DNA from: Pseudomonadota bacterium
GTDB lineage: Bacteria; Pseudomonadota; Gammaproteobacteria; Steroidobacterales; Steroidobacteraceae
Reading direction: 5' to 3'
DNA: 11,609 nt
NCBI GenBank assembly: GCA_003242685.1
Contig: QGVD01000091.1
Span: forward strand, 1-11,609
Under the pieces are notes generated by a model. The model was not told the DNA's origin. It saw only the letters and a program-made list of their open reading frames with translations, and made no database searches. The translations under genes were made by a program, and so were the position numbers. Shown here one piece after another: positions 1 to 6,076 of the stretch (position 1 is the stretch's first letter; each line of letters opens with the position of its first letter).

Positions 1-50
1 TCGATTGTTTTTTTTTTTTACGTGTTGGGGCCCCCCAAAGTTTCCCAAGG

Positions 51-662
51 GTGAGCTCCTGGGAACCTCCAGTGGTGCTGATGGACCGCTTCACGCTCGA
101 GGACATGCGCGCGGCCCGGCTGCGCCTCGCCGAGGAGCACCCGCATCGTGCGCACGACTACACGTGGCTCAGGCTCGAGGCGCTCGCGCACCATGCGCGG
201 GAGTGCGGCTACGGGGAGGAGATCGCGGCTCGCGGCTTCGAGGTCTTCTACGCCGCGCGCAACGAGCTCGACGTGTTCGAAGACGTGCGACCCGCGCTCG
301 CGCGGCTCGGCGAGCGCTTCCTGCTCGGCACGCTCTCGAACGGCAACGCCGATCTGCGCCGCATCGGGCTTCACGGCTTCTTCCGCGTCTCACTCAGCGC
401 GCGTGAGGTGGGCGCGGCGAAGCCCGATCCGAGGGGCTTCCTACGCCTCGCCGAAGCGCTGGGCGTTCGGCCGAGCGAGATTCTCTACGTCGGCGACGAC
501 CCCGTGCTCGACGTCGCGGGTGCGCGCGCCGTGGGGATGCGTACGGCATGGATCAACCGGAGGGGCGAGCCGTGGCCGGAAGGACTGCAGGCCGCCGATC
601 TCTGTGTAGCCGACTGTCTCGCGCTCGCCGATCACCTCCTCGCGGAGAACCGCCCGCTCTGA
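51..662 (+). CDS. HAD-family hydrolase, N-terminus missing (YigB/phosphoglycolate phosphatase-like)
   Basis: Haloacid dehalogenase superfamily phosphohydrolase, HAD-IA type with a helical cap. The substrate cannot be read from the sequence; the closest feel is the YigB/pyrimidine 5'-nucleotidase group. Seen, numbering from GTG 51: motif II around residues 94-98 (TLSNG), the motif III lysine K124 in AAKPDP, and motif IV at 148-150 (GDD). Residues 1-90 correspond to the helical cap. The nucleophile motif I (DxDxT), which should lie near the N-terminus, is absent. The frame stays open from base 3 to the window edge, so GTG 51 is only the first possible start inside the window and the gene is probably partial. 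The first ~50 bases are homopolymer-rich and unlike the rest, so part of the N-terminus may be lost to a sequence error. The superfamily is secure; the start and the exact substrate are not. Confidence 0.85.
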   Translation: MSSWEPPVVLMDRFTLEDMRAARLRLAEEHPHRAHDYTWLRLEALAHHARECGYGEEIAARGFEVFYAARNELDVFEDVRPALARLGERFLLGTLSNGNADLRRIGLHGFFRVSLSAREVGAAKPDPRGFLRLAEALGVRPSEILYVGDDPVLDVAGARAVGMRTAWINRRGEPWPEGLQAADLCVADCLALADHLLAENRPL

Positions 663-910
663 AGCCTCCGGAGCGCCGACGACGCAGGCGGCGCCGCCAC
701 GGACCCTCGGCCGTTTCCCGTCATCAGCACTCGGGTCGGTCCGCTGCCAATCGAAAATGCGTCGTGCTCGCACGCTTCGTGCTGCGTTGGCAGAATCGAT
801 TGCACGAAAGGCGCAGCGGTTCACGGAACGCGGAAAGCCGCCGCAGTGAACTTCTACCGCAGGCGCGGTTCTATTCCTGAGTGTGGATGGATGAAGGGAT
901 CGACGCAGCC
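663..910. other. Intergenic spacer with imperfect inverted repeats
   Basis: I see no convincing gene here. The open frames crossing it are arginine-rich and look like shadows. It contains an inverted repeat, CTGCCAA at 744-750 with TTGGCAG at 787-793, enclosing a smaller CGTGC/GCACG hairpin. No T-tract follows, so a role as terminator for the HAD gene is unproven. A promoter for the downstream pair must lie here or just upstream of 911, but I cannot place a good -35/-10 pair. Confidence 0.4.
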
Positions 911-1540
911 ATGACCGAAGTCAGCGAGTCCACACGCGTCCAGCCGGTCGCGAATCTTCGAGAGTTCTTCCGCGACGCGCTGCATTCGGCGCTCGAGCAT
1001 CAGCGGCTCGAGGTGGAGGATCAGACGGAGTGCTACGTCGTCAATCTCCTCACGCTCTTCGCGCGCTCGGAGGCACTCTATGAGCAGACACCCGAGGGCA
1101 CGCGGCTCAAGCCTCTGGTGGTGATGCTCTCGGAGGCGCTCGAGGCGCCTTCGGTGGGGGCGCGGAACCGCGGTCTGCAGCGGCTCGGCGACGTCTCGCT
1201 GTTCATCGCCGGATTCTTCGCCCAGAGCTTCGCGCGCAAGCTCATCGACATCGACTACCACATCGCGATGGGAGGCCGCGCGTACGGCACGCTGGCGAAC
1301 GCGCTCGGGCGCGGCCCGGGACGCGTGCTCGGCCAGGTTTTTGCCGAGCTCGCGGAGAAGTTCCAGCCCATGGTCGATGCGCTGAACGAGGTGAGCGAGA
1401 CCTCGTACCGCCACACGGACAAGGACATCCTGCGGCTCTACGAGATCTGGCTGAAGACGGGCAGCCGCCGCTCGTATCAGCTCCTCAAGCGCCTCGGCGT
1501 CGAACCGACGCCGCTTTCCGGCGCCGGCATCACGCACTGA
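911..1540 (+). CDS. Conserved-looking protein of unknown function, first of a two-gene unit
   Basis: I do not recognise this 209-residue protein. It is soluble, with no signal peptide or membrane segment, and reads as mostly alpha-helical. Charged, leucine-rich stretches near the N-terminus (LREFFRDALHSALEHQRLEVE) are followed by a central segment rich in Gly/Ala/Phe (SLFIAGFFAQSFARKLIDID) and a C-terminal helix-rich part ending in a basic YQLLKRLG stretch. No catalytic motif stands out. The ATG at 911 is preferred because AAGGG lies about 12 nt upstream; a GTG at 881 in the same frame would add ten residues that look like leader sequence. The stop is 8 nt before the next gene, which also encodes an unknown protein, so the two are probably co-transcribed and may act together. 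The clean codon pattern over 630 nt supports a real gene. Confidence 0.85.
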   Translation: MTEVSESTRVQPVANLREFFRDALHSALEHQRLEVEDQTECYVVNLLTLFARSEALYEQTPEGTRLKPLVVMLSEALEAPSVGARNRGLQRLGDVSLFIAGFFAQSFARKLIDIDYHIAMGGRAYGTLANALGRGPGRVLGQVFAELAEKFQPMVDALNEVSETSYRHTDKDILRLYEIWLKTGSRRSYQLLKRLGVEPTPLSGAGITH

Positions 1541-1548
1541 AGGGCGAG

Positions 1549-2199
1549 ATGATCCTGAGACAGCTCCAGGATCTCATCGGCGGCATCTATGACGTGAGCG
1601 TCGCTCACGACGTCTACGATTTCCTCGTCACCGACCGCGGCCACCTGCCGGCCGCCGCGCGCTCGAACCCTTCGGACGAGGCGCTCATCGTCGCGCAGGA
1701 CAGTGATTCGGTGGGCGTTTCGCTCTACCTCGATCCGCAGCTCCTCGAGCGGCTGCAGCGCGCCGACCCGATGCAGCGGCTCGATCACGCCAACGTCGCG
1801 GACTACTGGACGGCGCTCGAAGGCGTCAGTCACTTCGTCTACTTCGCCTGGAACGCGGGACACGACAAGCGGGTCTCGCTTCTCGAGCTCGAGCTCCAGG
1901 CAGAGATCGACAAGTACGTGGCGAGCCTGTGGCTCCTGAGGAGGCAGTACCCCGACCGTTTCCCGGCGGAGCTGATGCGTTTGCTGTTCGAGCGCACGCG
2001 CATCGATCCGCGGCTCGCCGGTCAGCGCGAGGAGATCTACCGCCAGGCGAGCCATTACGCGGAGAAGTTCTGCAGGCGGCTCGAGCGTTCGCTCCGGACG
2101 GCGGGACCCGGCGGCGAGCGCGAGGTGCTCGCCGAGCTGCGGCGCTTCTACCGCCTCACGGACGTGCGCAAGCTCGCGCACATCCGGAGCGGCGGCTGA
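1549..2199 (+). CDS. Conserved-looking protein of unknown function, second of a two-gene unit
   Basis: I do not recognise this 216-residue protein. A good Shine-Dalgarno (AGGGCGAG, starting at 1541) sits directly before ATG 1549 and just after the stop of the previous gene, so translation is likely coupled. No signal peptide or membrane helix is visible. The N-terminal ~60 residues carry a possible alpha/beta segment with VGVSLYLDPQLLERL, an extended strand followed by a helix. Residues from about 85 on are helical, with aromatic-rich HFVYFAWNAGHDK followed by a long acidic/leucine helix (LLELELQAEIDKYVASLWLL). The C-terminus is basic and rich in Arg and Glu. The pairing with the upstream gene is the only functional clue. 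The gene ends 6 nt before the convergent small gene at 2206, with no obvious intrinsic terminator between them. Confidence 0.85.
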   Translation: MILRQLQDLIGGIYDVSVAHDVYDFLVTDRGHLPAAARSNPSDEALIVAQDSDSVGVSLYLDPQLLERLQRADPMQRLDHANVADYWTALEGVSHFVYFAWNAGHDKRVSLLELELQAEIDKYVASLWLLRRQYPDRFPAELMRLLFERTRIDPRLAGQREEIYRQASHYAEKFCRRLERSLRTAGPGGEREVLAELRRFYRLTDVRKLAHIRSGG

Positions 2200-2205
2200 C
2201 GCGCT

Positions 2206-2574
2206 TCAGTCGTCCTCGCCGCGGCGTTTCCGCTCCTCGAGCTCGCGCATCATCTTGATCCACTCCGACAGCTTCCGCAGATCGCGGCGCGGCGCTCTCT
2301 CCGTGCGTTCCGCCGGCCTGCGGTCATACGGATTGAACGTGTCCTCGGGAGCGATGCTGAGGAGCTCGAGGCCGCGGTCGCGCCGCACTTCGCGCCCGGT
2401 GGGCGCGGAGCTCTCGACGCTGAACGCGGGACGTCGATGGCCGGGAGTCGCGTCTTCCCACTTTACCGACGCCTCACCCCGCTCATCGTGCACGATTCTC
2501 GCGATGCGGCGCCGTTCCCCGGTCGTCTCGCCGGCATCGGCTGGTGCCGGCGATGCTTGTTTCTTATGGAACAT
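2206..2574 (-). CDS. Small conserved hypothetical protein
   Basis: A 122-residue, highly charged soluble protein without a recognised catalytic domain. Seen: a basic/polar N-terminus, a segment at about 24-42 (IARIVHDERGEASVKWEDA) that looks like a short beta hairpin, an FNPYDR motif near residue 80, and a C-terminal helix at about 99-117 (LRKLSEWIKMMRELEERKR). I have the impression that similar short proteins with the VHDERG and LRKLSEWIKMM blocks occur as uncharacterised genes in Xanthomonadales and relatives, but this is memory, not a search. A -10-like TAATAC on the minus strand lies only 6 nt before the ATG, with at most a weak AGG as ribosome site. It is downstream of, and in the same direction as, the Nudix gene, 84 nt away. 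The function is unknown. Confidence 0.75.
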   Translation of the reverse strand: MFHKKQASPAPADAGETTGERRRIARIVHDERGEASVKWEDATPGHRRPAFSVESSAPTGREVRRDRGLELLSIAPEDTFNPYDRRPAERTERAPRRDLRKLSEWIKMMRELEERKRRGEDD

Positions 2575-2580
2575 CAGCCT

Positions 2581-2586
2581 GTATTA
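2581..2586 (-). promoter_or_regulatory. Candidate -10 box adjoining the start of the small hypothetical gene
   Basis: Minus-strand TAATAC (with an overlapping CTTAAT register) lies 6 nt upstream of ATG 2574. A transcript from it would begin at or near the start codon. No matching -35 is visible. The surrounding AT-rich patch stands out from the GC-rich background. Confidence 0.35.
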
Positions 2587-2600
2587 AGTCTTATTGGCGC

Positions 2601-2621
2601 CGGCCTGCGCCGGCAAACTGA
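2601..2621 (-). other. GC-rich inverted repeat between two minus-strand genes
   Basis: Two copies of GCCGGC separated by CTGC form a hairpin in the 84-nt gap between the Nudix gene and the small hypothetical gene. No T-run follows it on either strand, so it is not a convincing intrinsic terminator. It could stabilise the 3' end of the Nudix mRNA or be incidental to the high GC content. Confidence 0.3.
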
Positions 2622-2658
2622 GGGTAACCGCCGAGCGTGAAGTGCGCTGCGCGCTGTG

Positions 2659-3213
2659 TCACGAATTCGCGCGCCGCGATGCGAGAGCAGGGTCGCGCAG
2701 GTGCAGCGCCCGGAGCAGTCCGAGTGCGGTCTTGCCGTCGTAGATGTCGCCGCCGAGAGCCCGTTCACACGCGTCGCGCAGCGGCACCCAGTGCACCTCG
2801 AAGACCTCGCTGGCCTCGGGCGCCGCAGGCGTGCTCGAAAGCCCCGTCGCCAGGAACAGGTGCAGGACCTCGGTGAAGACGCCGGGAGAGGAGAGGTATC
2901 TGCCGAGCGAGTGCCACTCGCGCGCGGTGACACCCGCTTCCTCTTCGAGCTCGCGCTGCGCGGTGAGGAGCGGAGGCTCTCCGGGTTCGAGCTTGCCGGC
3001 CGGCAGCTCCCAGACATAACCCCCGGCCGCGTGGCGGTACTGACGCAGGAGGCATACCCGCTCGTGCTCGTCGAGTGCAACGACTACGGCGCCTCCGGGA
3101 TGGTGTACCAGTTCGAGCTCGGCGCACGCGCCGTTCGGCAGCACGACCTGCTCGACCGTGACCGTGATGACCCGTCCGCTGAAGTGCGTCGTGGCGTTCT
3201 TCGATGCCTTCAT
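2659..3213 (-). CDS. Nudix hydrolase, probable ADP-ribose pyrophosphatase
   Basis: A 184-residue cytoplasmic Nudix enzyme, likely hydrolysing ADP-ribose (or a similar nucleoside diphosphate sugar) to AMP and ribose 5-phosphate with Mg2+. Seen: an exact Nudix box (GX5EX7REUXEEXGU) at residues 73-95, with G73, E79, R87-E88, the metal-binding E91-E92 and G94. Before it is the strand-rich N-terminal region with VVALDEHERVCLLRQYR. P110 in SSPG lies 15 residues after the box, where ADP-ribose pyrophosphatases typically carry a proline; this is the basis for the subfamily call. The length fits the NudF/YffH-like group, usually about 180-210 residues. ATG 3213 is divergent from the P-loop gene at 3276, leaving a 62-nt shared upstream region. 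There is no clear Shine-Dalgarno. The Nudix family is certain, the substrate probable. Confidence 0.93.
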   Translation of the reverse strand: MKASKNATTHFSGRVITVTVEQVVLPNGACAELELVHHPGGAVVVALDEHERVCLLRQYRHAAGGYVWELPAGKLEPGEPPLLTAQRELEEEAGVTAREWHSLGRYLSSPGVFTEVLHLFLATGLSSTPAAPEASEVFEVHWVPLRDACERALGGDIYDGKTALGLLRALHLRDPALASRRANS

Positions 3214-3219
3214 TCGCCA

Positions 3220-3225
3220 AGAGTA
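3220..3225 (-). promoter_or_regulatory. Candidate -10 box adjoining the Nudix gene start
   Basis: Minus-strand TACTCT ends 6 nt before ATG 3213. It keeps the most conserved -10 positions (T, A and final T). There is no good -35 and no Shine-Dalgarno, so the message may be leaderless. Confidence 0.3.
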
Positions 3226-3262
3226 GCGGCAGGCGACGCTGCGCGTACAGCGCGGGGGACTC

Positions 3263-3268
3263 TACACT
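3263..3268 (+). promoter_or_regulatory. Candidate -10 box adjoining the P-loop ATPase start
   Basis: TACACT ends 7 nt before ATG 3276. Transcription 7 nt downstream of the box would start at the initiation codon itself. No Shine-Dalgarno is present in the TGCTTCCC that precedes the ATG. Confidence 0.4.
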
Positions 3269-3275
3269 GCTTCCC

Positions 3276-3836
3276 ATGTCGGGCATCCGCGTTCTGCTGA
3301 TCACCGGTCTGCCGGCGAGCGGCAAGACCACGCTCGCGCGGGCGCTCTCGGAGCGCTTCGGCGTGCCGCTCATCGGCAAGGATGCGATCAAGGAGCCCCT
3401 GCTCGACGTGCTCGGCGCGCGCGACGCGGCGCAGTCGCGCCGCCTGAGCGATGCGAGCTTCGCCGTGCTGTTCGCGCTCGCGCGTGAGCTCGTCGCGGCA
3501 CGGGTGAGTTTCGTGCTGGAAGGGAACTTCCGTCCCGGCGAGCACGAGAGCCCGCTCCGCACCGTTCTGGAACGCGGTGCTCCGGCCGTTTCGGCCGCCC
3601 AGATCCTGTGCAGAGTGACGGAGCCGGTGCGACTCGAACGGCTCGCCGCCCGGGTGGGAGATCCCTCACGTCATCCGGGCCATCGCGATGCGGAGCTGCG
3701 GACTGCCGGCGACAGGCGCAGCGACGCGTTCCTCGACCTGCCTGCGGAGCGCTTCCTGTACGACGGCAGCGGGAGGGATCCCGGCGCGAGCGAGCGACTC
3801 ACGCTGCTCCTCGATGCCTGGTGGCGCGGCCCTTGA
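3276..3836 (+). CDS. P-loop AAA-type ATPase / small-molecule kinase-like protein
   Basis: A 186-residue P-loop NTPase of the zeta-toxin/chloramphenicol phosphotransferase/adenylylsulfate-kinase-like group that phosphorylates small molecules or acts as an unspecified kinase. Seen: a beta strand leading to a textbook Walker A (GLPASGKTT, residues 11-19), an IGKDAIKEPL segment after strand 2 where the family keeps the catalytic Asp/Lys, FVLEGNF at about residue 77 as a Walker B-like strand, and ILCRVTEPVRLERLAAR, typical of the lid region of such kinases. The substrate cannot be deduced. ATG 3276 is chosen because it starts right before the first beta strand; an upstream in-frame ATG at 3204 would add an Arg-rich tail overlapping the divergent Nudix gene. 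No antitoxin-like partner is adjacent, so a toxin role is not supported. Confidence 0.82.
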   Translation: MSGIRVLLITGLPASGKTTLARALSERFGVPLIGKDAIKEPLLDVLGARDAAQSRRLSDASFAVLFALARELVAARVSFVLEGNFRPGEHESPLRTVLERGAPAVSAAQILCRVTEPVRLERLAARVGDPSRHPGHRDAELRTAGDRRSDAFLDLPAERFLYDGSGRDPGASERLTLLLDAWWRGP

Positions 3837-3964
3837 GGCCCGCGCCCGCGGCGCCTTCCGACTGCGGGCAGCGGTGGCGGCTTCGAATGCCGGTTGTGCG
3901 CCAGTACGCGTCGCGCTTCGTCTGCGCGTGAACCGGATCGATGGCCGGAGCATCCTGCGTTTCG

Positions 3965-3970
3965 TATAGT
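3965..3970 (+). promoter_or_regulatory. Candidate -10 box of the helicase gene
   Basis: TATAGT (5 of 6 to TATAAT) ends 9 nt before ATG 3980. The implied start site is about 3 nt before the ATG. The -35 region is GC-rich without a recognisable hexamer, and no Shine-Dalgarno precedes the ATG. Confidence 0.45.
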
Positions 3971-3979
3971 CCTTCGATC

Positions 3980-6064
3980 ATGTCGATCACGTCACATCTG
4001 GAGAGGCTCAACTCGCAGCAGCGCAAGGCCGTGACCTACGGCCAGCCGCTCGCGCCGAAGGGCTTCGCGTCCGGGCCGCTGCTCATCATCGCGGGCGCGG
4101 GCACGGGCAAGACGGACACGCTCGCGCACCGCGTGGCGCATCTCGTCATGCACGGTGTCGATCCGGCGCGCATCCTGATGCTCACCTTCACGCGCCGCGC
4201 GGCGATCGAGATGCGCCGGCGCGCGCACGACATCGTGCGCAAGGCGCTCGACGAGCCCTTCGGAGGCGTGAGTCAGTCGATCGCGCAGCGTCTGACGTGG
4301 GCGGGCACCTTCCATTCGATCGGCAATCGTCTTCTGCGCCACTATGCGCGGCACCTCAGGCTCGATCCGCAGTTCACGGTGATCGACCGCGCCGACGCGG
4401 CGGACGTGATGGATACCGTGCGCCAGGAGCTGGGGCTCGCGTCGAAGGAGCAGCGCTTCCCGCGCAAGGAGACCTGCCTGCAGATCTACTCCTACAGGGT
4501 GAACACCCAGAAGTCGCTCAAGGAGACTCTCGAAGGGCAGTTTCCCTGGTGCGCGCAGTGGGAGGCCGAGCTCACGCGGCTCTACCGTGCCTACGTCGAG
4601 CGCAAGCAGCGCCTCAATCTCCTCGACTACGACGATCTGCTGCTCTACTGGCATCTGATGATGAGCGACGCGCGGCTCGCGCAGCACGTGGGCGCTCATT
4701 TCGATCATGTGCTCGTCGACGAGTACCAGGACACCAACCGGCTGCAGGCCGAGATCGTCCATGCCCTGAAACGCGACGGAGCCGGCGTCACCGTCGTCGG
4801 AGACGACGCGCAGGCGATCTACTCGTTCCGCGCGGCGGCGGCCGAGAACATCCTGGGCTTCCCGGACCGCTACTCGCCGCGCGCGGAAGTCGTCACGCTG
4901 GCGCAGAACTACCGGTCGACGCAGCAGGTGCTCGACGCGGCGAACGCCGTCATGGCCGAAGCGCCGCGGCAGTACCGCAAGCACCTGCTTTCGGTCCGCG
5001 GTCAGGGGGCGCGGCCGCGCCTCGTCACCGTCGAGGACCTGCAGACCCAGGCCGAGTACGTGTGCACGGAGGTGCTGCGGCGGCGCGAGGCGAACGTTCC
5101 GCTGCGCAACCAGGCGGTGCTCTTCCGCAGCAGCAGCCACAGCGACGTGCTGGAGGTCGAGCTCGCCCGGCGCAAGATCCCTTTCGTGAAGTACGGCGGC
5201 CTCAGGTTCCTGGACGCCGCGCACGTGAAGGATCTGCTCGCCGTGCTGCGCTGGGCCGACAATCCCCGCAACGAGATCGCGGCGTTCCGCGTGCTGCAGC
5301 TCCTGCCCGGCATGGGACCGGCGAACGCGCGCAAGGCGCTCGAGCACTTCGTCGCGAACGCGTGCTCGTTCGAGTCGCTGAAGAGTTTCACGCCGCCGCA
5401 GCAGGCCGCGCTCGACTGGCCGCGGCTCACGGAGCTGATGCTGCAGCTCGCGGATCCGCAGCGGCAGTGGCCGGGCCAGGTGCACCTCGTGCGCGAGTGG
5501 TACCGGCCGCACCTCGAGCGCAACTACGAGCACGTCCACACGCGCATCGGCGATCTCGATCAGCTCGAGCTGCTCTCCGGACAGTACCCCTCACGTGAGC
5601 GTTTCCTGACGGAGCTGACGCTCGATCCGCCGAACGCGACGAGCGATCTCGCTGGACGGCCGCAGCTCGACGAGGACTACCTCATCCTCTCGACGATCCA
5701 CTCCGCGAAGGGCATGGAGTGGGACACCGTATACGTGCTGAACGTCGTGGACGGGAGCTTCCCTTCGGAGTTCGCGACGGGGCGTCCCGACCTCATCGAG
5801 GAGGAACGGCGGCTGCTGTACGTGGCCATCACCCGCGCGCGCAACGATCTCACGCTGATCGCGCCGCTCAAGTTCCATCTCACGGCTCAGCCGCGCACCG
5901 GCGATGCGCACGTCTACGGCGGGCGCAGCCGTTTCCTCACCGACAGGGTGCTGAAGTGCTTCGACAGCGTCACCTATCACGGCTCGCGCCTCGCCGACGC
6001 GACGCTCAGACAGGCGGACGCGGCGGAGCTCGATATCGCCGCGCGCCTCAGGGAGATGTGGTGA
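3980..6064 (+). CDS. UvrD/PcrA/Rep-type superfamily 1A DNA helicase
   Basis: A 694-residue ATP-dependent 3'-5' DNA helicase of the UvrD family, acting in repair or restart of replication. All helicase motifs are present in order: Q motif LNSQQRKAV (10-18), Walker A AGAGTGKT (38-45), Ia LTFTRRAAIEM, Ib TFHSIGNRLL, II VDEYQD with D247-E248, III VVGDDAQAIYSFRAA (GDD from 274), IV LAQNYRST, V STIHSAKGMEWD, and VI YVAITRAR (about 614-621). The length is close to E. coli UvrD (720), but motif III reads DDAQAIYSFRAA instead of DDDQSIYGWRGA. I recall this variant from UvrD-like helicases distinct from canonical UvrD, so I give no symbol. ATG 3980 is chosen over the in-frame ATG 3941 because it begins just before the Q motif and follows the -10-like TATAGT. 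The gene converges on the lipoprotein gene, 12 nt away. Confidence 0.95.
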   Translation: MSITSHLERLNSQQRKAVTYGQPLAPKGFASGPLLIIAGAGTGKTDTLAHRVAHLVMHGVDPARILMLTFTRRAAIEMRRRAHDIVRKALDEPFGGVSQSIAQRLTWAGTFHSIGNRLLRHYARHLRLDPQFTVIDRADAADVMDTVRQELGLASKEQRFPRKETCLQIYSYRVNTQKSLKETLEGQFPWCAQWEAELTRLYRAYVERKQRLNLLDYDDLLLYWHLMMSDARLAQHVGAHFDHVLVDEYQDTNRLQAEIVHALKRDGAGVTVVGDDAQAIYSFRAAAAENILGFPDRYSPRAEVVTLAQNYRSTQQVLDAANAVMAEAPRQYRKHLLSVRGQGARPRLVTVEDLQTQAEYVCTEVLRRREANVPLRNQAVLFRSSSHSDVLEVELARRKIPFVKYGGLRFLDAAHVKDLLAVLRWADNPRNEIAAFRVLQLLPGMGPANARKALEHFVANACSFESLKSFTPPQQAALDWPRLTELMLQLADPQRQWPGQVHLVREWYRPHLERNYEHVHTRIGDLDQLELLSGQYPSRERFLTELTLDPPNATSDLAGRPQLDEDYLILSTIHSAKGMEWDTVYVLNVVDGSFPSEFATGRPDLIEEERRLLYVAITRARNDLTLIAPLKFHLTAQPRTGDAHVYGGRSRFLTDRVLKCFDSVTYHGSRLADATLRQADAAELDIAARLREMW

Positions 6065-6076
6065 AGGCGCCGCGCG

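Noticed and set aside
8..19. Poly-T run as an intrinsic terminator
   Set aside because: No GC-rich stem precedes it inside the window and it lies in a region that looks artefactual.
3276..3836. Zeta-toxin of a toxin-antitoxin system
   Set aside because: The P-loop fold is compatible, but there is no small antitoxin gene next to it; the neighbours are a Nudix hydrolase on the other strand and a helicase.
3992..5539. A 515-codon minus-strand open frame opposite the helicase gene
   Set aside because: It is Arg/Leu/Glu/Val-rich without a domain and lies antisense to a gene with all helicase motifs; a typical high-GC shadow frame.
2659..6064. A defence island made of Nudix, P-loop and UvrD-like genes
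   Set aside because: The genes are on different strands with separate starts, no nuclease or sensor partner is present, and each fits a housekeeping role.
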